This document shows positions 41,576-50,753 of a stretch of DNA of 64,000 nucleotides, piece by piece (the first letter of the stretch is position 1; each line of letters starts with the position of its first letter). Under the pieces are notes generated by a model. That model saw nothing but the letters and a program-made list of their open reading frames with translations. It had not been told where the DNA came from and searched no databases. The stretch comes from Bradyrhizobium sp. 200 (lineage in GTDB: Bacteria; Pseudomonadota; Alphaproteobacteria; Rhizobiales; Xanthobacteraceae), in NCBI RefSeq assembly GCF_023100945.1, contig NZ_CP064689.1, forward strand, positions 496,001 through 560,000. The letters are read 5' to 3'. Made by a program: the position numbers and the translations under genes.

Positions 41576-41797
41576 GGGTACGCCAGTGGGCAATTGGTCA
41601 CCGTGCTCGAGCTGCTTGCGCCCGATATCGAGTATTTCGTTGTGCCGCCGCTATGCCCACTGGTGGGCTCACCCTACGATTTCTCGCGAATCGCCGATCA
41701 TATCGACCGCGCCATTCTCTCCACCGACGCCTGGCTGGCCCAGCACGGCCTGCAGCAGGGCAAGATTCCGCACGAGATGCGGTTGCACAGCCACTGA
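41573..41797 (+). pseudogene. 5'-truncated gene end, possibly a patatin-like phospholipase
   Basis: An open frame of about 74 codons runs out of the palindrome into GQLVTVLELLAPDIEYFVVP and SPYDFSRIADHIDRAI, ending MRLHSH. It reads as a normal protein C-terminus but has no upstream coding sequence: the palindromic repeat sits where the rest should be. The PYDFS...A..STDAWL pattern recalls the C-terminal end of patatin-like phospholipases, a weak guess. A TTG at 41594 could start a 67-residue peptide, but no ribosome site is seen. Confidence 0.4.
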
Positions 41798-41987
41798 ACG
41801 GCGGGCGTCGGGCGCGCTACGCTGCACTGCAAAAGGTGACGGATTTGTTTCGGGGCGGTACAGCCGCCAACTATTTTTCCGGGCCGACGTCATTTCCGTG
41901 AGTGCGGCTCCGTATATCGTGTAGCGCTCATTCCGGCGGTTGGACTAAGCTGGCGCCGGCGCCGCGACAATCCGGCTGAGGGATTCC

Positions 41988-43619
41988 ATGGAAACGCTGC
42001 TGCTTCCGTTCTCGCCACGCTACATCATTTTGACGGTCTGCGCCGTCGTCACGGTATTGCTGATCGGCATCGGGATTCTCGACCATAATCTCAAGGTGTG
42101 GGAATTCCTGCTGATCCCGATCGTGATTTTCGGCGCCCTCACATTTCTCGGCATTCGCGATCTCACCCAGAAGAACCACGCCGTTTTACGCAACTATCCG
42201 ATCTCCGCGCACATCCGCTTCCTGCTCGAAGAGATCAGGCCGGAGATGCGGCAATATTTCTTCGAGAGCGAGAAGGACGGCATGCCGTTCTCCCGCGACA
42301 CCCGCGCGCTGGTCTATCAGCGCGCCAAGATGGTGCTCGACAAGCGGCCGTTTGGCACCCAGGAGGACGTCTATCGCGACGGTTATGAATGGATGCACCA
42401 TTCGATGTTGCCGAAGCCTCGTGCCGTCGAGCAGTTTCGCGTCACCGTCGGTGGTCCTGACTGCACCAAGCCGTACTCGGCCTCGGTCTTCAACATCTCT
42501 GCGATGAGTTTTGGCGCGCTCAGCCCCAACGCGGTGCGGGCGCTGAACATCGGTGCCAGGAAGGGCGGCTTCGCGCATGACACCGGTGAGGGCGGTGTCA
42601 GTCCGTATCATCGCGAAAACGGAGGCGACATCATCTGGGAGATCGGCTCGGGCTATTTCGGCTGTCGCAACCGCGATGGTTCATTCAACCCGGAAGAATT
42701 TGCCCGCGTCGCCAGCGACGATCAGATCAAGATGGTCGAACTCAAGGTCAGCCAGGGCGCCAAGCCCGGACATGGCGGCGTGCTGCCGGCGGCCAAGGTG
42801 TCGGAGGAGATCTCCAAGATCAGGGGCGTCGCCATGGGCGAGGATTGCATTTCGCCGGCCACCCACCGCGCGTTTTCGACGCCACTGGAAATGATGGCCT
42901 TCATCGGCGAGATGCGGCGACTGTCTGGCGGCAAGCCCGCCGGGTTCAAGCTGTGCGTCGGTCATCCCTGGGAATTCCTGGCGATCTGCAAGGCGATGCT
43001 GCAGACCGGGATATATCCTGATTTCATCGTGGTCGACGGCAACGAAGGCGGCACCGGTGCTGCGCCGCTGGAATTTATGGACCATCTGGGCATGCCGATG
43101 CGGGAGGGCGTCAATTTCGTCCATAACGCGCTGATCGGCATCAATGCGCGCGACCGTATCAAGATCGGCGCCGCCGGCAAGATTGCGACCGCGTTCGACA
43201 TGGCGCGCGCGATGGCGATCGGCGCAGACTGGTGCAATTCGGCGCGCGGCTTCATGTTCGCGCTCGGCTGCATCCAGTCGCTGAGCTGCCATACCGATCG
43301 ATGCCCGACTGGCGTGACCACCCAGGACCCGCTCCGCGCCCGCGCGCTGGTGGTGCCGCTCAAGGCCGAGCGGGTTTACTGCTACCATCACGCCACCCTG
43401 CACGCCCTGTCCGAACTTCTCGCCGCAGCCGGGCTCGAACATCCACAGCAATTACGGCCGATCCACTTCTCGCAGCGATCCTCCACGAACGACACATTGA
43501 CATTTGCGAAACTCTATCCATCCCTGCGTCCTGGCGAATTGATCGACGGTACCAGCGATCCGCGCTTCCGCGACGACTGGGCGATGGCGCGCCCGGATTC
43601 GTTCCAGCCGGCGGGGTAA
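41988..43619 (+). CDS. FMN-binding glutamate synthase family protein, membrane-anchored
   Basis: The 543-residue protein has two membrane segments at the N-terminus (YIILTVCAVVTVLLIG and FLLIPIVIFGALTFLGI) before the glutamate-synthase FMN barrel: NISAMSFGALSPNAVRALN, KGGFAHDTGEGGVSPYH and VDGNEGGTGAAPLEF. SCHTDRCPTGVTTQDP carries the cysteines of the Fe-S cluster region. It lacks the glutaminase and gltD parts, so it is not the assimilatory enzyme. Members of this family include stand-alone FMN barrels of uncertain reaction. Single gene. Confidence 0.88.
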   Translation: METLLLPFSPRYIILTVCAVVTVLLIGIGILDHNLKVWEFLLIPIVIFGALTFLGIRDLTQKNHAVLRNYPISAHIRFLLEEIRPEMRQYFFESEKDGMPFSRDTRALVYQRAKMVLDKRPFGTQEDVYRDGYEWMHHSMLPKPRAVEQFRVTVGGPDCTKPYSASVFNISAMSFGALSPNAVRALNIGARKGGFAHDTGEGGVSPYHRENGGDIIWEIGSGYFGCRNRDGSFNPEEFARVASDDQIKMVELKVSQGAKPGHGGVLPAAKVSEEISKIRGVAMGEDCISPATHRAFSTPLEMMAFIGEMRRLSGGKPAGFKLCVGHPWEFLAICKAMLQTGIYPDFIVVDGNEGGTGAAPLEFMDHLGMPMREGVNFVHNALIGINARDRIKIGAAGKIATAFDMARAMAIGADWCNSARGFMFALGCIQSLSCHTDRCPTGVTTQDPLRARALVVPLKAERVYCYHHATLHALSELLAAAGLEHPQQLRPIHFSQRSSTNDTLTFAKLYPSLRPGELIDGTSDPRFRDDWAMARPDSFQPAG

Positions 43620-43719
43620 AATTCTTAGCGGCTTTCCCACGCTCTCTTGAGTCTTGTCGGCATGGTTTTCTGGTAAGGTTTCTGTGGCGCATCGCGCTGG
43701 AACCCGCAAGAAAGCGATA

Positions 43720-45027
43720 ATGCTCACCTTCGAACTCGGGATCGTAACGGTCCTGATTGTCACCAACGGCCTGCTTTCGATGTCGGAGCTGGCCATCGTG
43801 TCGTCACGGCCGGCACGGCTAGCGGCGCTGGCCGAGAGAAACGTCAAGGGCTCTCGCCGCGCGCTGGCGCTGGCATCCGACCCCGGAAAATTTCTCTCCA
43901 CGGTACAGATCGGCATCACGCTGATCGGCGTGCTGTCGGGCGCATTTTCCGGCGCCACGCTCGGCTCGCGGCTGAGTAGCTTGTTGGTCGAGGCCGGATG
44001 GTCACGGGGCGTAGCCGATACCATCGGCGTCGGCGCCGTGGTGACCGTGATCACTTACGCCTCGCTCATCATCGGCGAACTGGTGCCCAAGCAGATTGCC
44101 TTGCGCGACCCGGAATCGGTAGCGGTGCGCGTGGCGCCTTACATGATGATGCTTGCGAAGATCTCATTGCCTGCCGTCTGGCTGCTCGACCGGTCCGGCA
44201 AGGTGCTGTTGTGGCTGTTGGGGCACCGCGGCGCGGCCGGTGAGAAAGTCAGCGAAGATGAAATCCGCACCCTCGTCGTCGAAGCCGAGAACGCTGGCGT
44301 GCTCGAGCCCGGCGAAAAGGAGATGATCGCTGGCGTCATGCGCCTCGGCGATCTTCCCGTCGGAGCCGTCATGACACCGCGCCGCGAGGTGGGCATGGTC
44401 AATCTGACCGACACCCCGCAAACGATCCGGTCCACGCTGGCCGCCAGCAGTCATTCCCGTTTTGTGGTGTTCGATCAGGCGGCCGATGCCGCGGTCGGGA
44501 TCGTCAATGCCAAGGACATGCTGGACTGCTGTCTGTCGGGGCAGACGCCTGACATCGGCAAGCTGGTCCGTTCGGCTCCGGTGATTCCGGAATTTCTTGA
44601 TGCGAGGGACGTCGTCGCCATCCTGCGCGACTCCGCCGTCCATATGGGGCTGGTTCATGACGAGTACGGCGCGTTCCAGGGCGTGGTGACCAGCGCAGAC
44701 ATCCTGGAATCGATCGTCGGCGGTTTCCACACGGAGGAGGGGCCGCCGGAAGCGGCGGCCATCAGACGCGACGACGGTTCGTATTTGATCTCGGGGTGGA
44801 TGCCCGCCGTCGAGTTTGCGTCGCTGCTCCGGTTCGAGTTGCCGGTGTCCCATGACTACCAGACGGTTGCCGGCTTCCTGCTCAGCCATTTCGGCCGGAT
44901 ACCCGATGTCGGCGACCATATCGAGGTGGAAGGTTGGCGCTTCGAGGTCATCGATCTCGATGGCCGGCGCATCGACAAGCTGCTGGCCGTCAGGACCGGC
45001 GAAGCTTCTCCCGGCGGAGAAGCGTGA
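43720..45027 (+). CDS. CNNM/CorC-family (hemolysin-like) membrane protein
   Basis: The product is 435 residues from MLTFELGIVTVLIV. The N-terminal DUF21 domain has four membrane segments, with VQIGITLIGVLSGAFSGATL and SLIIGELVPKQIALRDPE conserved. A CBS pair follows (VMTPRREVGMVN, then FVVFDQAADAAVGIVNAKDM), and the C-terminal CorC_HlyC domain ends the protein (ISGWMPAVEFASLL, AGFLLSHFGRIP). Family members bind or move Mg2+/Co2+. The older label hemolysin is historical. Twelve bases downstream is the convergent porin. Confidence 0.9.
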   Translation: MLTFELGIVTVLIVTNGLLSMSELAIVSSRPARLAALAERNVKGSRRALALASDPGKFLSTVQIGITLIGVLSGAFSGATLGSRLSSLLVEAGWSRGVADTIGVGAVVTVITYASLIIGELVPKQIALRDPESVAVRVAPYMMMLAKISLPAVWLLDRSGKVLLWLLGHRGAAGEKVSEDEIRTLVVEAENAGVLEPGEKEMIAGVMRLGDLPVGAVMTPRREVGMVNLTDTPQTIRSTLAASSHSRFVVFDQAADAAVGIVNAKDMLDCCLSGQTPDIGKLVRSAPVIPEFLDARDVVAILRDSAVHMGLVHDEYGAFQGVVTSADILESIVGGFHTEEGPPEAAAIRRDDGSYLISGWMPAVEFASLLRFELPVSHDYQTVAGFLLSHFGRIPDVGDHIEVEGWRFEVIDLDGRRIDKLLAVRTGEASPGGEA

Positions 45028-45038
45028 CACGGGAGGGT

Positions 45039-47144
45039 TTAAAACTCGCCGTGCAGCCTCCCGGAGAATACATGGACCGGGCCGCGGTCGGCATTGTACG
45101 CGGGATTGGTGACGAACTGGTAGTCCGCCGTCAGCGTGACCGCCTTGGTGAGGGCGAAGGCGTAGTAGGTTTCGAGGATGCGTTCCTTGCGATAGTTGAG
45201 CTGCCCGTCGCCGATCAGCGGGCCGAGCCCGCCGGCGGCGATGAAGTCGCGATGATCGTTCGACAGCGCGTTGATCGCGCCGGCGATGCCGATCGTGTCA
45301 TCCGGCCGTCCCCATGTCGTGCCCTTGATCGACGCGCCCAGCGACAAGGAGGCATCGATGTCGGTGAACGACATGATCTCGGTCTTGCCGTTGTTCCAGC
45401 TCCAGCGGCCGAACAGACCGATGTCATCTGTGACCGACTGTTCGACGTTAAAGACGTAGCCGTATTTGAGGCGGCCCGTGCGCGTCAGCGCAATATCGAG
45501 ATTGAGCGCGGGATTATCCAGCGTCTCGCGATAGCTGCCGGAATTGGCGCTGCTCACCCAGCCGATGGTGCGCAGCTTGCCTGGCCGTGAGAATAGCGTG
45601 TATCGCGTCTCCAGTTCCGCCACATACTGACCACGGCGAAACACCTGCGTGTCGAAATTGTTGGAGTTGGATACCGCGCCCATCAGGAAATAGCCGCCGC
45701 GCAGTGCCCAGTTCTTCTGGTTGAGCTCGGCGGTCATGCCGTAGGTCAGCCCCAGCTTGTCGGCGGAATAGTCGAAGGCGCCGGGTGCCCAGATCGACCA
45801 GTTCATGAAATCCCTGCGTGTGTCCTTGGCGTAGGAATTGCCGTCGAAGACGTCGCCGACCGAGAACTTGCCGGCCTGCAGCGTCAGCCTGTTGACGTCG
45901 ACCTTGCCCGCAAGCTGTTGCTGCCCGCTGGCAAGCTCTTCCTGCTCGCCGCCAAATCCGAAGGTCTGGCGCACGTACAGACGCGAGGTGTTGTAGTGCG
46001 GGTAGGGGAAATTCGACTTCTGCGCCTCGCCGCTGGTGAATCCGGCGACACCGACGGTGTCGCTCAGGCCAAAGCCCTGCAGCAGTTCGGGGTTGTAGTA
46101 GACCTCGCCGCCTTCCCAGAGCCGGGCGTTCAGATAGAGGCTGTTGCTCCAAGTGGCCTGCGCCTGCCGTGCGGGCGTCAGGCTGTTGGTGCCGGTATAG
46201 GGCGCGCGGAATGCCGGATAGCCCTGGCCCAGATAGGTGGTCTGGCCGTGAACTTCCCAGCGGTCGGATTCGGGGTCGGTCAGGTCGGTCTTCGGTGTCC
46301 AGGTCTTCGACCCCGGCCAATCGACCTTGCGGTTGAGGCCGATGCGCACCTGCTGAAAGTCGAGCGTCGAGCTGTGTTCCGCGCCGGAGGGGAAGCGAAT
46401 GTTGGCGCGATCGAACTGGCTGTAGAGATATTCGAGCCTGACGCTCCAATGCGGCGTGAAGGCGTATTCCACGCCGGCGCCTGCTGTCCAGCCGGGGCGG
46501 ACGTTGATGTGCTTCTGATCGGTGCCGGCGTCAGGCGTATTGATGAAGCGCTCGCCGGCAAAGGCGAAACCGCCCGTGGCGTAGAGGAGCCAGTGTCCGC
46601 TCGCATAGCCGATGCGGCCCCGCGCGGTGCCGACATAATCCCATTTCTCGACCACTTCGGAGCGCGCGCCGGTGAGCGTGGAGACGATCGAGTTCGAGGT
46701 GAAGTAGTTCGGAAAGGTCAGGTCGGCTTCGACGCCGAGCACGAGGCCGGATGGCATTTGAACGTTGTAGCCGCCCTGGACGCCGCCGATCACGCCGCTG
46801 AAGACGTTATTGGTCGAGACCGCCAGGGGATCGGAGAGCACCGCGCCCGAGGAGCCGCGGCCGTAGCCGGTATGGCCGCCAATGTAGAAGCCGCTCCAGT
46901 CGAACGCCGGGCGAAAATAGGGCGCCTTGAGCGGCATGTCGGCCGCCATCGTCGGGCTGCCAAGCGCCAGCGCGCCGAATGCGGCGCCGGCCAGCGCATG
47001 TTCCAGGGATCGGCGGCTGCGGTTCACGATATGGACATTCCAGGCACGACGCATGCTGTCGCCGCCTGCCATCACGGCAGATTCGAATGCCTGCCGCCAC
47101 CCAACAATTGAAGTCATCAACCCCGTCGCCCTCGAAATTCCCAC
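45039..47144 (-). CDS. Double-barrel outer-membrane porin: Omp25-like N-domain plus OprB/carbohydrate-porin-like C-domain
   Basis: The product is 701 residues from GTG with GGGAGGAA just upstream; shorter starts (e.g. MRRAWNVHIV, 47054) are possible. After a signal ending PTMAAD comes an eight-strand barrel of the Omp25/31 type: FDWSGFYIGGHTGYGRG, GGVQGGYN, RIGYASGHWLLYATGGFAF, VEYAFTPHWSVRLEYLYS. From about residue 265 a second barrel begins, SDRWEVHGQTTYLGQGYPAF, ending VTNPAYNADRGPVHVFSGRL, as in carbohydrate porins. It ends in Phe, as outer-membrane proteins do. The upstream Fur-type site implies metal control. Confidence 0.8.
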   Translation of the reverse strand: MGISRATGLMTSIVGWRQAFESAVMAGGDSMRRAWNVHIVNRSRRSLEHALAGAAFGALALGSPTMAADMPLKAPYFRPAFDWSGFYIGGHTGYGRGSSGAVLSDPLAVSTNNVFSGVIGGVQGGYNVQMPSGLVLGVEADLTFPNYFTSNSIVSTLTGARSEVVEKWDYVGTARGRIGYASGHWLLYATGGFAFAGERFINTPDAGTDQKHINVRPGWTAGAGVEYAFTPHWSVRLEYLYSQFDRANIRFPSGAEHSSTLDFQQVRIGLNRKVDWPGSKTWTPKTDLTDPESDRWEVHGQTTYLGQGYPAFRAPYTGTNSLTPARQAQATWSNSLYLNARLWEGGEVYYNPELLQGFGLSDTVGVAGFTSGEAQKSNFPYPHYNTSRLYVRQTFGFGGEQEELASGQQQLAGKVDVNRLTLQAGKFSVGDVFDGNSYAKDTRRDFMNWSIWAPGAFDYSADKLGLTYGMTAELNQKNWALRGGYFLMGAVSNSNNFDTQVFRRGQYVAELETRYTLFSRPGKLRTIGWVSSANSGSYRETLDNPALNLDIALTRTGRLKYGYVFNVEQSVTDDIGLFGRWSWNNGKTEIMSFTDIDASLSLGASIKGTTWGRPDDTIGIAGAINALSNDHRDFIAAGGLGPLIGDGQLNYRKERILETYYAFALTKAVTLTADYQFVTNPAYNADRGPVHVFSGRLHGEF

Positions 47145-47202
47145 GGTTCCTCCCGGTCAGCGCCAGATCGGGGTCATCCCGCCATCCACTGGCCGATTTT
47201 TA

Positions 47203-47219
47203 TTGCAAGTAATTCGCAA
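47203..47219. promoter_or_regulatory. Fur-type operator TTGCAA-N5-TCGCAA upstream of the double-barrel porin
   Basis: TTGCAAGTAATTCGCAA has the same half-sites and five-base spacer as sites in the sitA/fur intergenic region 11 kb away. It lies 59 bases from the porin start, a fitting place for a repressor. It is AT-rich against a GC-rich background. Confidence 0.7.
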
Positions 47220-47390
47220 TAGCAAGAAGAGGGGCGGCAACTGTGATTCGATGGCATAGCTGCGTGACGTGGCTGCAACATTGGCCCGGCGTCATCGCAG
47301 ATGCAGCCACCGTTCGGACAGATCGTTGACGGGTGTTCGGGGACATCGCCGACAGGTTGCGACTGCCGGGCTCTGGCGGCCGGCCTGCCC

Positions 47391-47430
47391 CAAAAAGGGT
47401 GACCCGCCCGGGGGGACAACCGGGCGGGTC
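47391..47430 (-). terminator. Rho-independent terminator
   Basis: GACCCGCCCGG (47401-47411) and CCGGGCGGGTC (47420-47430) form an 11-bp GC stem with an 8-base loop. Read on the reverse strand it is followed by ACCCTTTTT. It lies about 110 bases after the small reverse-strand gene at 47543-47803. Confidence 0.7.
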
Positions 47431-47542
47431 GGGTTCGGCACGGGGGTGGATGAGGCGCCCGTGCCGGACGCAAATCCACGAGAAGCGTTTTTTAAGGATC
47501 TGCTTGAAGAAGTCGCTTCTCAAACCAAGTCAGCCGACGAAA

Positions 47543-47803
47543 TTAGTAAGAGCAGGTCCGGACGCGGCCGATGTAATTGCCGAAAGCGTCGAACTGGCGA
47601 ACCCAGCCGCAGCGGCGATAGCCGTCGTAGTAATAGCCGGGGCCAGAAGCTGCGATCGCGGTGCCGACGATGGCGGCGCCAACGAGACCGGCTCCGACAC
47701 CCCAGTGGAGCGGCTTGGCTTGCGCCTGGGTGGTGGAAGCGATCGTGCCGGTAACGGCAAGGGTAGCGAGAGCGAGAGCGGCGAACTTGGTCTTGATCGA
47801 CAT
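47543..47803 (-). CDS. Small exported Gly/Tyr-rich protein
   Basis: This is an 86-residue protein with a signal peptide (MSIKTKFAALALATLAVTGT, cut near AQA-KP) preceded by GGAGAC. A hydrophobic Gly-rich stretch (WGVGAGLVGAAIVGTAIAAS) and the tail GPGYYYDGYRRCG then VRTCSY follow, with two cysteines. Such short proteins are frequent in rhizobia. Function unknown. It has its own terminator. Confidence 0.7.
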   Translation of the reverse strand: MSIKTKFAALALATLAVTGTIASTTQAQAKPLHWGVGAGLVGAAIVGTAIAASGPGYYYDGYRRCGWVRQFDAFGNYIGRVRTCSY

Positions 47804-47956
47804 GGAAGTCTCCATCCTGTGTTGGGCGGCCATTGTGGTCCGCATGCCCAGTTGGACGGAGGCTCCTCGAAAGCGGTTCGAGGCCGTGGCTGGAAATATG
47901 GTTTCGTCGTTTATTTCTTCGATATTTCAAATAGTTGCGAGAATAGTGTCGCGATA

Positions 47957-48766
47957 CTATGCTTTACGAAGAAACAATTCCGGATCGAATTTGTCGACAT
48001 CGTCGAGCAATTCGCAGAACGCGCGCGCGCCGTGATCGAGCAGTTGTTCGCCCTTCTCCGCGGAGGCTTTGGTGGCGTCGCCGACCGCGCCGCTTTCATG
48101 CAGGTCCTGCGCCTGCCAGGCGAAGGGGACCGGCCGATGCGCCGAGAGCCAGCGAAATTTCTGCTCCATCGCGATGCTGGTGGGACGAAAATCGGCGATC
48201 GCCTCTTGCCGCACGGTGTGCGGATAGCGCGCCAGCATGATCGAAGTCTCGACCGCGCCGCCATGAATGCCGTGGCGGATTTCTTCGGCGGAAAACAGTC
48301 CATCCGGCGCACCGAAGCGCGACCAGCTCGTGGTCACCACGAGCAGTCCGTGATGCGCGCGCAGATCTTGCGCCACCAGCGACATCGCCGCGCTGTTGCC
48401 GCCATGGCTCGTCACGATGACGAGCTTGCGGATGCCCGATTGCGCGACACGCTCGCCGATCGCCCTCCATTCCTTCAAGGCGATTTCGGTCGGCAGCGTC
48501 AGCGTGCCCGGATAATCGATATGTTCGGTGGAGATGCCGATCGGCTGCAGTGGCAGAAAGGTGACGGGAAGCGCGACAGGCAGCAGCTCGCGCACCCGCG
48601 CCAGATAGGCCTCGCCAATCAGGACGTCGGTTTCCAGCGGCAGATGCGGACCGTGCTGCTCGGTCGCCGCCAGCGGCAGCACCGCGATCCAGCGCGCAGC
48701 GTCGGCTCTGGCGATGTCGGGCCAGCGGATCTCGGTCCAGTCGCGGGGCGGAACAGTTGAAGCCAT
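47957..48766 (-). CDS. Creatininase family amidohydrolase
   Basis: The product is 269 residues from MASTVPPRDWTEIRW. The metal site follows the creatininase pattern: EQHGPHLPLETD (Glu, His, Asp), then TSHGGNSA and GIHGGAVETSIML with His and Glu. The family hydrolyses cyclic or linear amides: creatinine, N-formyl compounds, peptide-like intermediates. It is divergent from the ABC importer operon that follows, so the amide may be the imported compound. No creatinase is present, so true creatinine use is not supported. Confidence 0.85.
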   Translation of the reverse strand: MASTVPPRDWTEIRWPDIARADAARWIAVLPLAATEQHGPHLPLETDVLIGEAYLARVRELLPVALPVTFLPLQPIGISTEHIDYPGTLTLPTEIALKEWRAIGERVAQSGIRKLVIVTSHGGNSAAMSLVAQDLRAHHGLLVVTTSWSRFGAPDGLFSAEEIRHGIHGGAVETSIMLARYPHTVRQEAIADFRPTSIAMEQKFRWLSAHRPVPFAWQAQDLHESGAVGDATKASAEKGEQLLDHGARAFCELLDDVDKFDPELFLRKA

Positions 48767-48914
48767 CGAGCGAAGCGTTTCTTTGGATGAATTTGCAGGG
48801 TAGTTTGTTAGATATTCCGGGGATTGATCCAACACCCAAAATCAAACCCTCGGGGACGTTGTCTTGCGTCCATAGCGTCCCATCATGGGCCAGAACGATC
48901 GACGGAGTCCAACC

Positions 48915-49934
48915 ATGAACCGGGCCTTTTTGCCGCGAGCGTTAACTGCAGGTCTTCTGACGCTGGTGATGGGGCTGATGCCCGCGCGCGCGCAAACCCT
49001 CGACAAGGTGTCGTTTGGAACCAACTGGGTCGCGGAAGCCGAGCATGGCGGCTTCTTCCAGGCGGTTGCCGACGGCACCTACAGGAAATACGGCCTCGAC
49101 GTCACCATCGTGCCGGGAGGCCCCAACACCAACAACCGCATCCTGCTGACCGCCGGTAAACTCGATTTCTTCATGACCGCCAACACGCTGCAATCGTTCG
49201 ACGCGGTCACCAACAACGTACCGGTGGTCGCGGTTGCTGCCATCTTCCAGAAGGATCCGCAGGTTTTCCTGACCCATCCGGAAACCAAATTCACCAAGCT
49301 CGAAGATCTCAAACCGCTCACGCTATTCGTGTCCAAGGAAGGCGTTGCGAGCTACTTCCAGTGGCTGAAATCCGAATACGGGTTCAGCGAAAGCAAGGTG
49401 AAGCCCTACACCTTCAATTCGCAGCCCTTCATCGTGAACAAGCAGAGCGCGATGCAGGGCTATGTCACGTCCGAGCCCTACGCCGTCGAGAAGGCGGCGG
49501 GCTTCAAGCCGGGCGTGATCCTGCTGGCCGATCACGGTTTCAACGCCTATTCGACGCTGATCGAAACCCGCCGCGAGATCGTCGACAAGAAGCCCGACCT
49601 CGTGCAGCGTTTCGTCGATGCCTCCATGATCGGCTGGTACAATTATCTCTACGGCGACAATTCGGCCGGGAATGCGATGATCAAGAAGATGAATCCGGAA
49701 ATGACCGACGAATTGCTCGGCTATTCCGTCACCAAGATGAAGGAATACGGCATCGTCGATTCCGGCGATACCTTGCGCGACGGCATCGGCGCCATGACCG
49801 ACGCGCGCGTGGCGAGCTTCTTCGACAAGATGGTGCGGGCCGGCGTGGTTCGCCGCGATATCGATTATCGCCAGGCCTACACGCTGCGCTTCGTCAACAA
49901 GGGCGTCGGTCTCGATCTGCGGCCGAAGAATTGA
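48915..49934 (+). CDS. ABC transporter substrate-binding protein (NMT1/THI5 type)
   Basis: The 339-residue periplasmic protein has a signal peptide (MNRAFLPRALTAGLLTLVMG, cut near ARA-QT). NWVAEAEHGGFFQAVADGTY and GGPNTNNRILLTAGKLDFFM match NMT1/THI5-like binding proteins, which include pyrimidine and riboflavin-type importers. VSKEGVASYFQWLKSEYGF lines the second lobe. It heads an operon of ATPase, permease, dehydrogenase and Inh-domain gene. The ligand cannot be told by eye. Confidence 0.88.
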   Translation: MNRAFLPRALTAGLLTLVMGLMPARAQTLDKVSFGTNWVAEAEHGGFFQAVADGTYRKYGLDVTIVPGGPNTNNRILLTAGKLDFFMTANTLQSFDAVTNNVPVVAVAAIFQKDPQVFLTHPETKFTKLEDLKPLTLFVSKEGVASYFQWLKSEYGFSESKVKPYTFNSQPFIVNKQSAMQGYVTSEPYAVEKAAGFKPGVILLADHGFNAYSTLIETRREIVDKKPDLVQRFVDASMIGWYNYLYGDNSAGNAMIKKMNPEMTDELLGYSVTKMKEYGIVDSGDTLRDGIGAMTDARVASFFDKMVRAGVVRRDIDYRQAYTLRFVNKGVGLDLRPKN

Positions 49935-49940
49935 CGCGAG

Positions 49941-50753
49941 ATGGCCGGGCCCGCTCTGTCCGAGACGGATATCGACGCGGCGGGCCTTGCCGTGCGTCTG
50001 CGCGCCGTTACCAAGATCTACGATAACGGCGTGAGCGCGCTCGGGCCGCTCGATCTCGATGTCGCAAAAGGCGAATTCGTCTCGCTGCTCGGGCCCTCAG
50101 GCTGCGGAAAATCGACCGCGCTGCGGCTGATCGCCGGGCTCAGCGCGCCGAGCGCAGGCACGGTGAATGTCTCCCATCGCGCAAGCAGGAAGGATGGGCG
50201 GCATCCCATCGGCTTCGTGTTTCAGGAGCCCACGCTGATGCCGTGGGCAAGCGTGCGCGAAAACGTTCGCCTGCCGTTGAAACTTTCGCACGCGCCCGCG
50301 GCTGACGCCGACAGCCGCATCGGGGAGGCGCTGGCCCAGGTCGGCCTTGCCGAATTTGCCGATGCATACCCGCGTGAATTGTCCGGCGGCATGAAGATGC
50401 GGGTCTCATTGGCGCGCGCGCTCGTCACCGATCCGGATATTCTGCTGCTGGACGAGCCGTTCGCGGCGCTCGACGAGATCACGCGCTTTCGGCTCAACAA
50501 CGATCTGCTGGCGCTTTGGCGCAAGCTGCACAAGACCGTCATCTTCGTCACCCATTCGGTATTCGAGTCGGTCTATCTGTCGCAGCGGGTGACCGTAATG
50601 ACGGCGCGGCCGGGCCGCCTTGCCAGCGCGTTTCGTATCGACACCATGGAGCCGCGCGGCGAGGAGTTTCGCACCTCGGCCGAATACGCCGCCTATTGCC
50701 GCGAGGTTTCCAGTGCGCTCGCGCCGTCCTATTCCGGGCAGCGCAGCGCATGA
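49941..50753 (+). CDS. ABC transporter ATP-binding protein
   Basis: The 270-residue ATPase has Walker A GPSGCGKST, Q-loop FQEPTLMPW, signature LSGGMKMR, Walker B ILLLDEP and switch FVTHSVFE. SGGMKMR in place of SGGMRQR is typical of this importer subgroup. Six bases separate it from the binding-protein gene, and its stop overlaps the permease start (ATGA). Confidence 0.93.
   Translation: MAGPALSETDIDAAGLAVRLRAVTKIYDNGVSALGPLDLDVAKGEFVSLLGPSGCGKSTALRLIAGLSAPSAGTVNVSHRASRKDGRHPIGFVFQEPTLMPWASVRENVRLPLKLSHAPAADADSRIGEALAQVGLAEFADAYPRELSGGMKMRVSLARALVTDPDILLLDEPFAALDEITRFRLNNDLLALWRKLHKTVIFVTHSVFESVYLSQRVTVMTARPGRLASAFRIDTMEPRGEEFRTSAEYAAYCREVSSALAPSYSGQRSA

Larger units (their letters stand above)
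47145..47542. other. 398-base intergenic region: Fur-type site, terminator, no gene
   Basis: It holds the porin's promoter region with a 17-bp Fur-type site (47203-47219) and a hairpin terminator for the small gene beyond (47391-47430). The rest shows no supported coding frame. Confidence 0.6.

Noticed and set aside
47957..48766. Creatinine degradation
   Set aside because: No creatinase or sarcosine oxidase gene is nearby; the creatininase family covers many amide hydrolases.
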